Assembly: GCA_913061265.1 (NCBI GenBank)
Contig: CAJXVS010000001.1
Location: 186,001-250,000, forward strand
Source of the DNA: an uncultured Halobacteriovorax sp.
Lineage (GTDB): Bacteria; Bdellovibrionota; Bacteriovoracia; Bacteriovoracales; Bacteriovoracaceae
Reading direction: 5' to 3'
DNA: 64,000 nucleotides
In this document: positions 38,001 through 47,366 of the stretch, piece after piece
Layout of the letters: every line of letters starts with the position of its first letter
How positions within the stretch are numbered: position 1 is the first letter of the stretch
The notes under the pieces: model-generated
The model's database searches: none
Told to the model about the DNA's origin: nothing
Seen by the model: only the letters and a program-made list of their open reading frames with translations
Program-made: the position numbers and the translations under genes

Positions 38001-38509
38001 GTTTCAGGGTGCACAAGATTTGAGGCCTCTCCATAAGGAGATCTGTCATCTTTATAGATCTTATATAGACTTAGGAACTGATTAAAGGATTCAAGCTTAC
38101 TCATCACTGAATTTACAGGCGTGATCTCTGATAAAAGAGCTACGTCTTGATCAAGCATAAACTCAGCCACCTGATATTGCTCAAACTTAGTTGACAGAGC
38201 TTTCATGCTATCAGCTAGTGGAAGTAAGCTTCTAAGACCAACAACTGTATCGTCTTTATTGGCCTTCTTCTTTGCTTTTTTCTTAGAGTCGCCTTTATCA
38301 TTGATTCTATAGTTATAGATTATATTAAAGAGCTGATCCGCCCTTTTAGAGATCTGTCCTTTATAGGCCTCGATCTTAGTCTCGCTAAGAACGCCTCCTT
38401 CATAAAAGGTCTTCTCTATCTTCGCCTTATAGTCTTTACCAAAAGGTAAGTTCTCACTAGCAAAGGCCGTTGAACCAAGCACTAAGCAAACCAGTAAAAT
38501 AAGCTTCAT
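35057..38509 (-). CDS. Giant secreted protein with kinase-like motifs, variant catalytic loop
   Basis: A 1150-residue protein with a signal peptide (cleavage near AFASE). Residues about 45-150 are Lys-rich and helical. A kinase-like pattern follows: a basic strand with EWKLKMG near 264-270 and an acidic helix EIHSEPTAAALG near 272, then a loop NNTN-x7-NK (385-395) and HDIGFAFG (412-419). This order is reminiscent of the catalytic N-x-D...N and D-x-G motifs of HipA/CotH/Fam20C-like kinases. The key Asp of the paralogue (NTD) is Asn here (NTN), so this copy may be inactive. From 500 onward no domain is recognised; beta-rich repeats with GxGLGxE occur near 640. It is divergent from its paralogue (38702) and follows the VTC operon on the same strand. 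The kinase call is inference. Confidence 0.7.
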   Translation of the reverse strand: MKLILLVCLVLGSTAFASENLPFGKDYKAKIEKTFYEGGVLSETKIEAYKGQISKRADQLFNIIYNYRINDKGDSKKKAKKKANKDDTVVGLRSLLPLADSMKALSTKFEQYQVAEFMLDQDVALLSEITPVNSVMSKLESFNQFLSLYKIYKDDRSPYGEASNLVHPETGKVLSQEELKKMKKAGFDLSLLNPLPNNGVIGEVADIGSVDVTDTFYNGREALHAGLKVSWPALNEGKFVKIRKTQSRPKIMFEGIDKDGNVREWKLKMGMEIHSEPTAAALGTALGMYTDLSRHVDDFKIYLGKVSWDEFYVDFTSYFEPEDLKRLVKSRGSDEKGEFIIFEEGMLEARFDDKSITRVGPYYPAHKKGKREVRGWQIFNIWINNTNLKKGENNKLIRRDFEGGSKLFALQHDIGFAFGNWRREKPTDYKWKAIHKNKKDEIVFNFRSAVLHAGWDHVTMSDGKWFTRKIAQLSRAQITAAVKLGKWPRVAPYNYEQLLIEKLISRRNDMVVNFGLLGEVLPNGKKIELISFNKGIEKEAKPTNDYLPGETVDFRKEIRMMFVSAPLEALNDMIVMGAKAIIVGIQKISVNPVWFGIDSGGVVTEVLTHVNRTFTANPDAKGENDQFIVRDDFSIGIRLGKGLGLGIETVGDLAYVKEYSLIYPAASKEEVRKRKKFIVDFKMPYTILKKGLPKEHIFISQNIIEGRGRIKAVLGASVVGPGTEASVSRILLNRTVLGHDKDGNITLYEDKSKSNEKKMRLYMQLGLIKIDQFSSSTEIGKIERFVTKLKGNTESEDMERAINDAVFNHNFDKLKKFKVDQKITSDFIAKESAVSLFGFRSWSKELRIDDLKIFNFDEDGKIIGQDLQMSSKLRKEKRWSFVSNGETKFKDVQLDSSYDAETGELVNPYVELQVGVDDLLTETKEIKNTYLPFFNGAAGSDKFFDFSPEMMIYTDSWGQIEFLLTLQIHRKGIEKLLELTEDDLIKEIAKITKSTSKDVTKAWKSSSVSTSANNSNRRSKVINYFGEKYSISSIVRGAKKVLRHIRKAKREDSRKKKMEKLTKALSHLVPNKSGYYSPVLIRAFNKAIGKKNFYMVAEMNIPTVRELENKLPARMKPYFTQGTKKDYVEKDRVLLNISDALDLYKMHFLH

Positions 38510-38701
38510 TTTTGCTCCCCAAAAAATTTCATCTAAGGATCGGACATTATCAAAAACTGACTATATAGATAGGACAGTGAAAACTTTATACTTACGGCCT
38601 AAGTACTAGGATTCTAATGATTTAAGACCCTATCCAATTTATCGCTGTAATAACTACACAAACTCTATGAATAATTTTGAGCTCTGGTACTTTGCTCTCA
38701 C

Positions 38702-41700
38702 ATGAAAAACATAAACAACTTGATTATTCTTTTAGGATTTCTCCTCTCTGTGCAAGCTTGGGGTTTTTCTTCAATATCTAACTCTACTGGTGAAGTCTCG
38801 AGAATCAATAAGATCTTCTTCGATGCTGATAATTCTTTAGACTCAGAGAAGGTCGCTGTTTACCGCGCCAAGATTAAGAATATGAGAGATGAGATCTATG
38901 ACATCTCATATAACGAAAGAGTTAAAAGAAAGGGGCAATCTAAAAAGAAGGCCCGTAAAAAGGCTCTAGAAGACGTGGCGAACTATGATCTTCTTGTTGG
39001 AATGATTGATAGCTTAAAAGAAGTTAAAGGCTATGCCTCACAAATAGAGTACTTACAATCAATTGAATCAATTTCTTATGCCCTTCTTAAAGAAGGAAAC
39101 CCTCTTTTTATTGCTGACGTTTTAGAAGCAGCAAGAGGTCTTCTTAAGAAATACGCCGTACAAATCACAAACTTACCTCTAGGAGAAGCTAAGAACTTAG
39201 TCGCTCCTTCAGGTTCAAAGGTCTTTTATCAACAAAGTGAACTTGAAGAGCTAAAGAAAGCTTCTAAAGATATATCTTTGTTAGAGCCACCCATTAACTC
39301 TCCTTTTATCTTTCAACGTGAAGATATCTCTAAGGTTGATGTTAAAGATTCTTATCTTGGCGGAAAAAATAAGCTTTATGAAGGTCTCGATGTTTGGTGG
39401 CCAGCGACTAATGTCTTCAAGTTCAAAAAGATTAAGAAGACTCAATCAAAACCTAAGTTAGATGTTCTTTATGTTAATCCTAAGACCGGAAAAGAAGAGG
39501 TCTTTAAGATTAAGCTTGCTGAAGAGATTCATTCTGAAGGAACCGTTGCGGCCCTGGCCAATACAATAGGGATCTATACAGATCTTTCTAAGAACCTTCG
39601 AGATATCAAGGTTCATCTTGGAGAGACATCTTATAACGAGTTTAGAAATGATTGGTATTCATACTTTGATGGCTTTGATCTTGACCGATTGGTTAAAGAG
39701 AAAGGATCTGACGAAAATGGTGATTACCTTATCTTTTATGATGGGCTGATTGAGCAAAAATTAAAAGAAGAAGATTCTTATAAGAGAATTGGTCCTTGGG
39801 CCTGGGGTGGAAATGATCATAAGCACCTCCGTGAGGCGAGAGGGCTTTTCCTTTTCAGTGTTTGGATTGGTAACACGGATTTAAAAGAAGCAGAGAATAA
39901 TAAGTTAATCGTTAGAACGAAGAAGGACTCAATTGAAACCTTTAAGGTCATGCATGATATCGGATTCTCTCTTGGAAACCTTCTTAGTGAAAAGCCGCTT
40001 AACCTAAAGTGGAACCCAATTAAAAAGATTAAAAAAGATGAGATCGTTTTTGATTTTCTAAATATTCAAGATAATTCTGGCTATGAGCATGTAACTTACT
40101 CAGATGCTAAATGGATGATTAGAAAGATCGCTCAACTAACTCGTAAGCAAATCGAGGCTTCAGTCGATATTGGCGGATGGCCTAAGACTGAGCCTTATAA
40201 TATCCACCGTCTTTTAGTAGAAAAGCTTATTTCAAGAAGAAATCACTTTGTTAAGACCTTTGGTCTTATTGGAGAAGTTCTTCCTAATGGAAAGACTATT
40301 GAGTGGATGGAGTTTACGAAAAAAGATATTGAAGATGTTCCAGAGTATATTGGTGAATACACTGTAGATTTTAGCCGTGAGATTAAGGCGCTTGTTCGCG
40401 ATCCTTTTAGGGAAATCCCTCATATGATCGTCAATCTTATGAAGGTTGGTGTTAGCGCTATTCAAAAGTTTGAGATCGATCCCCTTGAATTGGGTCTTGA
40501 TGCTGGCGTCATCTCTCAGATCATTGTTAGTGTTACAAGAGAGATCATTAGAAACCCTAATCCAAAACATGAAGATGAAACCTTTCTTATTAAAGATAAG
40601 TTTCTTATAGGAACAAGACTTGGAGCTGGTTATGTCGTCTCTGGCGATGTCGCTAAATACAGAGAGTACAATTTAATCCGTACTGCTAGAACTGAACATG
40701 ATGCTAAATACAAAGATAACTTCTTCTTAAACCTAAGGCTTCCTTTTCAAGTAATGTTAAAGAAGCTACCAAAGTCGCATATACTCTCTATTGCTGATTA
40801 TTTTGAAACTAGAGGTAGAGTAAAGCTACAAACTCCAGGGGCGACCCTTATTGGTCTTGGAACTGAAGGCACTATCTCTAAGTTAAGTCTTGGTAGAACA
40901 ATCATCTCAAAGAATGAGTCAAAGGATTTAATCTTCTACGAAGATAAGTCTAACTTTAATAAACTAGCATGGAGGGCCTTTGTCACTGCTGGTCTTCTCA
41001 AGATTCCTTTTTCGACTCTTAATGTCTCTAAAGGAAAGATCAACCGTGAGATCTATACTGTCTCAACTGATAAGTTACTTGATCCAGCCGCCATTGCAGC
41101 CGTTAAGGCCGTTATTGATAATCAAGATCATGAACAGATTAAAAAGATTGCTACTCCGACAAAACTCTCTAGTGATTTTGTAGAGAAGAACTTTAAGCTT
41201 AATGTTTTAGGCTTTATCGGAAAGACTTCTTACACAAGAAGAGACTATGTAACAAACTATGGAACGACTGCTTCTACTGAAGATGATACTACCATCTTTC
41301 AAATGGAAAGAGTGAAGGGATCATTTTGGTATTCAATGCTAGGGTCTAGAGTCTTCGAAGAATTCTCACAGATTGTTACTGAAAAAGATAATCAAGGTAA
41401 CGTAACTGAAAGCGTTCTAAAACTAAACTATCTTCATGATGATGACAGAGTTACAAATAAAGACCTTAAAAATGTTTACTTAAATTTTCTCAACGCTGTT
41501 GGTAAAAATGGTGAGATGATCAACTTTACTCCTGAAGAGCATACTTCTAACGGAGAATGGGGACATCTTGATATTAGGCTTAGCTTAGATATTTATAAGA
41601 CTGGTCTTGATAAGATAGCTACTTTAAAACTTAGCACTCTTATGAAAGCCGCGACTAAGATCACGGGGGACAGTTACCCTAAATTAGTTGGTCTTTATAA

Positions 41701-42142
41701 AAGCCTTATGCGTGCAACTCACTCAAATAGAAATACAGTGATCAAGAACCCAAGGTTTAGCTATAGAGGAAAGAAGTATTACTATAAGAATCTCTTTAGA
41801 GACCTAAAGAAGTTTGCCCTTAGAATCAATAAGATAAATAAAACGGCTAAGGATGAAGAAGAAGTTTCAGCAGGAATCCTGAATGCTTTTTATAAAGGTG
41901 TTAAGAAAAAAGAAGGCAGCTATAGCCCACTTATCTTAAGAGCCATTATTGAAGATCTTAAGAAAGAAGATTACTTCCTCGAAGTTACCTTTGTTCCTCA
42001 TGCAGGCTCAGAGAATAAGCTTCCTGAAAGAGTAATTCCTTATAATAACGAGGGGCAAAAGCGCGAAGTTAAGTCTTTTGATTTTCTAACCAGCATGGAT
42101 GACACTCTTAACGTCTTCGAACATTTTTCAAATCTTAGATAA
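38702..42142 (+). CDS. Giant secreted paralogue with complete kinase-like loop
   Basis: A 1146-residue paralogue of the divergent 35057-38509 gene, co-linear over almost its full length. It has a signal peptide (cleavage near AWGFS), a Lys-rich helical N-terminus and the block EIHSEGTVAALANTIG near 275. The catalytic-loop-like WIGNTDLKEAENNK (389-401) retains Asp393 and Asn399/Asn400, followed by HDIGFSLG (418-425) in the place of the DxG metal motif. Both paralogues share KLISRRN and GEVLPNGK segments near 490-520. If the kinase reading is correct this would be the active member and would work outside the cytoplasm. Start: ATG 38702 without an obvious ribosome binding site. An intrinsic terminator follows. 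The family is not one I can name. Confidence 0.7.
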   Translation: MKNINNLIILLGFLLSVQAWGFSSISNSTGEVSRINKIFFDADNSLDSEKVAVYRAKIKNMRDEIYDISYNERVKRKGQSKKKARKKALEDVANYDLLVGMIDSLKEVKGYASQIEYLQSIESISYALLKEGNPLFIADVLEAARGLLKKYAVQITNLPLGEAKNLVAPSGSKVFYQQSELEELKKASKDISLLEPPINSPFIFQREDISKVDVKDSYLGGKNKLYEGLDVWWPATNVFKFKKIKKTQSKPKLDVLYVNPKTGKEEVFKIKLAEEIHSEGTVAALANTIGIYTDLSKNLRDIKVHLGETSYNEFRNDWYSYFDGFDLDRLVKEKGSDENGDYLIFYDGLIEQKLKEEDSYKRIGPWAWGGNDHKHLREARGLFLFSVWIGNTDLKEAENNKLIVRTKKDSIETFKVMHDIGFSLGNLLSEKPLNLKWNPIKKIKKDEIVFDFLNIQDNSGYEHVTYSDAKWMIRKIAQLTRKQIEASVDIGGWPKTEPYNIHRLLVEKLISRRNHFVKTFGLIGEVLPNGKTIEWMEFTKKDIEDVPEYIGEYTVDFSREIKALVRDPFREIPHMIVNLMKVGVSAIQKFEIDPLELGLDAGVISQIIVSVTREIIRNPNPKHEDETFLIKDKFLIGTRLGAGYVVSGDVAKYREYNLIRTARTEHDAKYKDNFFLNLRLPFQVMLKKLPKSHILSIADYFETRGRVKLQTPGATLIGLGTEGTISKLSLGRTIISKNESKDLIFYEDKSNFNKLAWRAFVTAGLLKIPFSTLNVSKGKINREIYTVSTDKLLDPAAIAAVKAVIDNQDHEQIKKIATPTKLSSDFVEKNFKLNVLGFIGKTSYTRRDYVTNYGTTASTEDDTTIFQMERVKGSFWYSMLGSRVFEEFSQIVTEKDNQGNVTESVLKLNYLHDDDRVTNKDLKNVYLNFLNAVGKNGEMINFTPEEHTSNGEWGHLDIRLSLDIYKTGLDKIATLKLSTLMKAATKITGDSYPKLVGLYKSLMRATHSNRNTVIKNPRFSYRGKKYYYKNLFRDLKKFALRINKINKTAKDEEEVSAGILNAFYKGVKKKEGSYSPLILRAIIEDLKKEDYFLEVTFVPHAGSENKLPERVIPYNNEGQKREVKSFDFLTSMDDTLNVFEHFSNLR

Positions 42143-42144
42143 AA

Positions 42145-42173
42145 AAAGGCTCCTATAAAGGAGCCTTTCTTTT
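42145..42173. terminator. Bidirectional intrinsic terminator
   Basis: GGCTCC (42148-42153) pairs with GGAGCC (42160-42165) around a 6-base loop, extended by A:T pairs. A run of A precedes it and a run of T follows, so it can end both the giant-paralogue gene on the plus strand and ndk on the minus strand. Confidence 0.9.
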
Positions 42174-42193
42174 ATCATCATTTTAATTTCTTA

Positions 42194-42616
42194 TTAGAAA
42201 CGATCACAAACTTCGTTCTTGTCGAAGAAGTAAGCAATTTCTCTTTCAGCAGATGCTTTTGAGTCAGACCCATGAACAGCGTTTGCTTCAAGTGACTTTG
42301 CATAAAGCTTACGAAGAGTATTCTCATCGGCTTCAGCTGGGTTAGTCGCACCCATGATTTCTCTATTTCTAGTAATGGCATTCTCGCCTTCAAGGGCCAT
42401 AAGTAAAACTGGTCCTGAAGTCATGAAGCTTACAAGTGAACCAAAGAATGGTCTTTCTTTATGCTCAATATAAAAACCTTCTGCTTTTTCTTTTGATAGA
42501 CGCGTTAGTTTTGCAGCAGCAACTCTTAGTCCTTCTTTCTCAAAACGACCTACGATATTACCGATGTTGTTGTCTTCTACAGCGTTTGGCTTAACAATAC
42601 TTAGTGTTCTTTCCAC
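42194..42616 (-). CDS. ndk: Nucleoside diphosphate kinase
   Basis: Ndk transfers the gamma phosphate between nucleoside triphosphates and diphosphates through a phospho-His. The catalytic His is H115 in NAVHGSDS. The start SIVKPNAV and the Kpn-loop region [15 protein letters not shown] near 55 are standard, and 140 residues is the normal length. The start codon is GTG at 42616, fixed by AGGAG 7 bases upstream. It follows sucD by 22 bases in the same direction. An operon with sucCD is likely, which makes sense because succinyl-CoA synthetase produces nucleoside triphosphate. Confidence 0.97.
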   Translation of the reverse strand: MERTLSIVKPNAVEDNNIGNIVGRFEKEGLRVAAAKLTRLSKEKAEGFYIEHKERPFFGSLVSFMTSGPVLLMALEGENAITRNREIMGATNPAEADENTLRKLYAKSLEANAVHGSDSKASAEREIAYFFDKNEVCDRF

Positions 42617-42638
42617 AATATTCTCCTTAAAACGAGGC

Positions 42639-43517
42639 TTAACCTCTAGCTTTTAATGCTTCTTCCATTTTTTCACCAAGTTCCGCAGGTGATCTCGCGA
42701 TAGTCACTCCACATTCTTCAAGAATGCGAAATTTTGCTTCGGCCGTATCATCTCCACCAGAGATAATAGCTCCTGCGTGACCCATTCTTTTACCAGCTGG
42801 AGCAGAAGCTCCTGCGATAAAACTAACAACAGGTTTTGTCATATTCTTCTTGATCCAATGAGCAGCTTCAGCTTCTGCTGAACCACCGATTTCACCAATC
42901 ATAATAACTGCTTCAGTATCTGGGTCTTTTTCAAATAGCTCTAACATATCAATAAAGTTAGTTCCGTTAACCGGATCTCCACCAATACCAACACAAGTTG
43001 ATTGACCAATTTCTCTTGAAGTTAATTGATAAACCGCTTCGTAAGTTAGAGTTCCTGAGCGAGAGATAACTCCCACTTTACCTGGCATATGAATATGTCC
43101 TGGCATGATTCCGATCTTACACTCACCCGGAGTAATAATTCCTGGGCAGTTAGGTCCAATCAATCTAGAGCTTGATCCTTTAAGAGCTGCTTTCACTTTA
43201 ACCATATCAACAATAGGGATTCCCTCAGTGATAGCGATAATAAGTGGCATACCTGCATCAATACATTCAAGGATTGAATCAGCTGCAAACGGAGGTGGTA
43301 CAAAGATCATGGCCGCATTGGCTTCTGTCTTTTCCATTGATTCCGCGATTGTATTAAAGACTGGAAAACCTTCATGAACAGTTCCACCCTTTCCTGGAGT
43401 TACTCCTCCAACAAAGTTTGTTCCGTAATCACGAGATTGAAGAGAATGAAATGTTCCCTGCTTTCCAGTAAATCCAACAGTAATAAGTTTTGTGTCTCTT
43501 CCAACTAAAATGGCCAT
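42639..43517 (-). CDS. sucD: Succinyl-CoA synthetase alpha subunit
   Basis: SucD binds CoA and carries the phosphorylated His for the TCA-cycle step that converts succinyl-CoA to succinate with NTP formation. [11 protein letters not shown] near residue 15 is the CoA-binding Rossmann start. [12 protein letters not shown] near 120 and the active-site [10 protein letters not shown] near 246 (phospho-His) are intact. The length of 292 residues is standard. Its ATG overlaps the sucC stop by one base (TAATG) and a GGGGAGG ribosome binding site lies in the end of sucC. Confidence 0.98.
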   Translation of the reverse strand: MAILVGRDTKLITVGFTGKQGTFHSLQSRDYGTNFVGGVTPGKGGTVHEGFPVFNTIAESMEKTEANAAMIFVPPPFAADSILECIDAGMPLIIAITEGIPIVDMVKVKAALKGSSSRLIGPNCPGIITPGECKIGIMPGHIHMPGKVGVISRSGTLTYEAVYQLTSREIGQSTCVGIGGDPVNGTNFIDMLELFEKDPDTEAVIMIGEIGGSAEAEAAHWIKKNMTKPVVSFIAGASAPAGKRMGHAGAIISGGDDTAEAKFRILEECGVTIARSPAELGEKMEEALKARG

Positions 43518-44689
43518 TATGCCTCCCCTTTAGCTGCGGCCACTGCTTTTCTAGCAGCGTCGCCTAAATCTTCGGCAGCAATAATATCTAGAGTTGATTC
43601 ACTTAAGATCTTCTTACCAAGATTTACGTTTGTTCCTTCTAGTCTCACGATAAGAGGAACTTTTAATTCAAGTGATGCAGCAGCGGCTACAACACCTTCA
43701 GCAATAATGTCACACTTCATGATCCCACCAAAGATGTTCACAAGAATAGCTTTAACATTTGGATCTGATAAAATAATAGAGAAGGCTTTTTCAACAGCTT
43801 CTTTAGTAGCTGACCCACCAACATCTAAAAAGTTTGCCGGCGATCCGCCTTCAAGCTTAATAATGTCCATAGTTCCCATAGCAAGTCCGGCACCATTAAC
43901 AAGGCAACCGATGCTTCCATCAAGAGAAATATAAGAAAGTCCGTACTCAGCAGCTTCAAGCTCAAGAGCCGACTCTTCCGTCTCATCCTGCATAGCAAGA
44001 ATATCTGGGTGTCTAAAAAGAGCGTTATCATCAAAGTTAAGTTTCGCGTCTAGGGCGATAACATCACCTGACTTTGTCGTCACAAGAGGATTAATCTCAG
44101 CGATCGTACAATCAGTTGCTACATAAAGATCATAAAGACCTTTAAAGAACTTAGAGGCTTTCTTAACCATCTCTTTATCTTTCATGCCAATACCATAAGC
44201 AAGCTTACGTCCGATAAACGGAGTAAAACCAGCAGCTGGATCAACAGATACTTTGATAATTTTTTCTGGAGTTTCTTCAGCAACTTTCTCGATCTCAATC
44301 CCACCCTCAATAGAGGCCATGAATGTGATCTTTCCCGTTGCTCTATCTAAAACAAGACCGGCGTAATATTCGTGATCGATATCACAGCCTTGCTCGATAA
44401 AGAGGCGGTTAACTTGCTTACCTTCCGGTCCAGTTTGGTGAGTGATAAGAGTTGCACCTAAGATATTCGTAGCGTGCTCTCTTACTTCATCAAGACTTTT
44501 TGCAATCTTAACTCCGCCAGCCTTTCCTCGGCCACCAGCATGAATTTGGGCCTTAACAACCCAAAGGTTCCCACCAAGTTCTTCAGCAGCTTTAACTGCA
44601 TCATCAACTGAAGTGGCCATTTTCCCGTCTAGGGTCGCGATACCAAAGTTTCTCATCAATTCTTTGGCCTGATACTCATGGACATTCAT
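43517..44689 (-). CDS. sucC: Succinyl-CoA synthetase beta subunit
   Basis: SucC provides the ATP-grasp nucleotide-binding domain and the succinate site of the same enzyme. [16 protein letters not shown] is the classic start. [17 protein letters not shown] near 46 is the nucleotide-binding loop, [12 protein letters not shown] near 195 supplies metal ligands, and [11 protein letters not shown] near 290 and [15 protein letters not shown] near 320 form the C-terminal CoA ligase domain. At 390 residues it is complete. AAGGAG lies 8 bases before the ATG. It is first in the sucC-sucD-ndk operon; the 157-base gap upstream, shared with a divergent gene, should contain the promoter. Confidence 0.98.
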   Translation of the reverse strand: MNVHEYQAKELMRNFGIATLDGKMATSVDDAVKAAEELGGNLWVVKAQIHAGGRGKAGGVKIAKSLDEVREHATNILGATLITHQTGPEGKQVNRLFIEQGCDIDHEYYAGLVLDRATGKITFMASIEGGIEIEKVAEETPEKIIKVSVDPAAGFTPFIGRKLAYGIGMKDKEMVKKASKFFKGLYDLYVATDCTIAEINPLVTTKSGDVIALDAKLNFDDNALFRHPDILAMQDETEESALELEAAEYGLSYISLDGSIGCLVNGAGLAMGTMDIIKLEGGSPANFLDVGGSATKEAVEKAFSIILSDPNVKAILVNIFGGIMKCDIIAEGVVAAAASLELKVPLIVRLEGTNVNLGKKILSESTLDIIAAEDLGDAARKAVAAAKGEA

Positions 44690-44846
44690 CCAATAGTCTC
44701 CTTAATAGAGGTTATCATTTGATTGGAAAATTAAGTGTTTTCCTATCTTTCAACTAGGTATAAATTAAGCGTCATATTAATGGCTAAGCCCTCAAGTTCA
44801 TAGGAGCATCGCCCAATAATTACTTGATATTATTCAAAGGTTTTTT

Positions 44847-45725
44847 ATGGAAGTTTCAAACTATATTTTAGAGTCTGGCCTGTTTATGCTCGATGGTGGC
44901 GCCATGTTCGGAATCATCCCTAAACCCCTCTGGTCACGGGTACACAGCGCTGACGAGAGTAATCGTATAGACCTCTCTCTTCGTTTGTGGTGCATCAAAA
45001 CTGAAGATAAACTCATCGTAACCGACACCGGAATTGGTGATTATCACCATGATAATTTTAATACTATGTTTAATGTCAGAGTTTCTAACTCTCCCTTAGA
45101 GAAGTCCTTGGAGGAAGTTGGCTTTAAAGCCGATGACGTGACGGACCTCATCATTAGTCATCTCCACTTTGATCATGTCGGCGGTCTTGGAAAAAAAGCG
45201 GGAGACGCTTTTAGCCCCGTCTTTAAGAACGCTATTCTTCACCTTCATAAAGATCATTATAACTACGCTCTTAATCCAACAGAGCGAGACTCAGGAAGCT
45301 TTCACGTTAAGAACTTCTCTTCCTTAATAGAGTTTTATAAAACGGAGAAAAGACTTACATGGCACCAAGGTGAGGAAGGAACTCTCCTCAGCCTTGGAAA
45401 AACAGATTTAAAATTTAAGTGCTCCTTTGGTCATACTCCTTATTTGATGCATCCTTATTCAGATAAATACATCTACCTCGCGGACCTTATCCCTACTAGT
45501 AATCATGTTCATGTCCCTTGGGTCATGGGCTATGATATTGAGCCTGGGGTCACCACTAAGTACAAACGCGAGTTTTTAGACTTTGTCATAGAGAAAGATT
45601 TAAAGATCATCTTTGAACATGATCCTAAGTTTTGGGGTTCTAAGATCGAAAAAAATGAAAAGGGTAAGTATATCTGTAAGGATGCGGACTCAATGATTGA
45701 GAAAGGCGCTTATCTAATTAGCTAA
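44847..45725 (+). CDS. Metallo-beta-lactamase-fold hydrolase
   Basis: A 292-residue MBL-fold protein with no signal peptide. The zinc motif SHLHFDHVGG (H105, H107, D109, H110) is complete; further His/Asp ligands are likely in GHTPYLMHPYSDKYIYLADL near 200 and FEHDPKFW near 262. Substrates in this superfamily range from quorum signals to lactones and thioesters, and nothing here discriminates. AAAGG is 6 bases before the ATG. It is divergent from sucC. Its last 12 bases overlap the 3' end of the convergent GYF_2 gene. Confidence 0.88.
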   Translation: MEVSNYILESGLFMLDGGAMFGIIPKPLWSRVHSADESNRIDLSLRLWCIKTEDKLIVTDTGIGDYHHDNFNTMFNVRVSNSPLEKSLEEVGFKADDVTDLIISHLHFDHVGGLGKKAGDAFSPVFKNAILHLHKDHYNYALNPTERDSGSFHVKNFSSLIEFYKTEKRLTWHQGEEGTLLSLGKTDLKFKCSFGHTPYLMHPYSDKYIYLADLIPTSNHVHVPWVMGYDIEPGVTTKYKREFLDFVIEKDLKIIFEHDPKFWGSKIEKNEKGKYICKDADSMIEKGAYLIS

Positions 45726-47366
45726 GAAGCTCGCCATCTCTGCTTTAATTCGAACAACATCGCTGCTACTTCTTTGTAAGATCTCTTCAATCCTTGGGGC
45801 AAAGATGCCTTCAAGCTTGGCCCTCTTCTTATTGGTAAGATTTGAATAGCGCCTGGTTCTTGTCACAATATCACTGACGAGAATCCCTATATCCTTTCCT
45901 TCATCAATAAGTTTTTGGTAGTCCTCAGTTTTTTTCTTATCTGTATTTAAGAACTTACCTTGCTGCTTAATTGAATCTAATAAGAGATCACTTAAGATAG
46001 GCTCCACTTCAAGTCCGTAGCGTTTTACAAAGAGAGTAACGTCCCTGCCTCTCTTCATTTTCTTTAAAGATTCAGAATAAAGGATCTTGATATTAGAAAG
46101 AAGTCCAGCAAAGGTCTTATGCCTTTCTATTAATTCTTTGAATGGTTTTAACTGAGTCTTTCTCTTATCCTGTGAGAGCTCCACCAGCTCTTTTTCAAAG
46201 ACCTCACTCCTCTTAGTTGAATAGAGAAACCTTAGGTTTAACTTAAACTCTGGTTGAAACTTTTTGACGATCTTAAAATCTTTGAAAAAAGGATACTTCT
46301 TCATTAAGTTTACAAGACGGCTCTTTAAACCAGTTGCGTAACCAACTATCACCGCTTCATATTCGCCTTCCGCTAGAAAGTGACCCTTAACTAATTCTAA
46401 TTCCCTAAATTTTGCTCCCCCCGCACGCAATTGACCTACTGAGCGCAACTGAATAGGCAGGTTTGAAGTCGAGTTAATCCTTCCTTCTATTGAATTCATG
46501 GTCAGATAGACGCTTGCTTCACCGGGCTGATTCGTTGCCAGCCAAATCTCATTACCTGTATTGGAGAGGGCCATCTTCGCCTTAGTTCCTCTTTTAAAGG
46601 AGTTCGTTAAGACCACTTCCATCTCTTTTCTTTTATCTATAGTCAGGCCTGAGAACCTCTTAGATTCATAATCGTCTCCTTCCCATTCAAAGAAGTAGAG
46701 GCTCATTAAAACCCCTACGATAAGGGAGAAGACCATGGCCCCTTTTTGCCACTTAGGCGCTTCTTCCCACAGGCTCTCTGGATTGATTGTATGTTCACCT
46801 GTTTTATCAGAGGCGTCTTCTTCAACTTCATCTTGATAATCTTCAATAGCAAAGTCATCAAAGAGGATCTTCTCTTCTTCAACCTCTATTTCTACTTCTT
46901 CTACTTCATCAACAAGATTTGGCTCACCTAGCTCAACGGGAATTTCTTCTTCTTTAGGAAGATCCGGGAGCATGGGAGGCTCATCAAAGTCCTCTCCCCT
47001 GTGCTGAGCTTCAACTTCTTCAAAGCTAGGCAGTGGTTCAATGACTTCTTCGTTGATTTCTATTTCTATAGGAAGTGGCGGTAGCGGAGGTGGCATCTCA
47101 TCAACTGGTGTTTTCTCCACTGGTATCTTTACTGGCCTAGGCTTTGCTTTTATAACAGGTTTAGGAGCTGGCTCTTCTTTCTTAGGCGGCTCAAAAAAGG
47201 CCAGAAGCGCCGGATGCTTTGTCATGGGCAACCAGTCGGCTTCACCTTCTTTCCAGATTAAGTCATCCGGAAGAACTTTTTCGTGCTGAAGCATTTTGAC
47301 TAGCTCTTCGCTCGAAAAAGGTCCTAGGTGGTGATCACCTTTAAAAATAAACCAGTTTTTTTCCAT
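45714..47366 (-). CDS. GYF_2 (DUF4339) domain protein with one membrane helix
   Basis: A 550-residue protein in three parts. Residues 3-55 are a GYF_2 domain (WFIFKGDHHLGPFSSEELVKML, then DDLIWKEGEADWLP), a small protein-interaction module. A Pro/Glu-rich, strongly acidic linker runs to about 205, then one membrane helix (about 208-228). The rest (about 240-550), outside the cytoplasm in the simplest topology, is mixed beta (FRELELVKGHFLAEGEYEAVIVGYATG) then helical and has no recognised family. The function is unknown; it may tether cytoplasmic and periplasmic partners. A TATCAT hexamer lies 8 bases before the ATG and no ribosome binding site is visible. Confidence 0.82.
   Translation of the reverse strand: MEKNWFIFKGDHHLGPFSSEELVKMLQHEKVLPDDLIWKEGEADWLPMTKHPALLAFFEPPKKEEPAPKPVIKAKPRPVKIPVEKTPVDEMPPPLPPLPIEIEINEEVIEPLPSFEEVEAQHRGEDFDEPPMLPDLPKEEEIPVELGEPNLVDEVEEVEIEVEEEKILFDDFAIEDYQDEVEEDASDKTGEHTINPESLWEEAPKWQKGAMVFSLIVGVLMSLYFFEWEGDDYESKRFSGLTIDKRKEMEVVLTNSFKRGTKAKMALSNTGNEIWLATNQPGEASVYLTMNSIEGRINSTSNLPIQLRSVGQLRAGGAKFRELELVKGHFLAEGEYEAVIVGYATGLKSRLVNLMKKYPFFKDFKIVKKFQPEFKLNLRFLYSTKRSEVFEKELVELSQDKRKTQLKPFKELIERHKTFAGLLSNIKILYSESLKKMKRGRDVTLFVKRYGLEVEPILSDLLLDSIKQQGKFLNTDKKKTEDYQKLIDEGKDIGILVSDIVTRTRRYSNLTNKKRAKLEGIFAPRIEEILQRSSSDVVRIKAEMASFLAN

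Noticed and set aside
40232-40570. Minus-strand frame of 112 codons inside the giant paralogue
   Set aside because: It lies wholly within a strongly coding plus-strand gene conserved with its paralogue and has no start signal.
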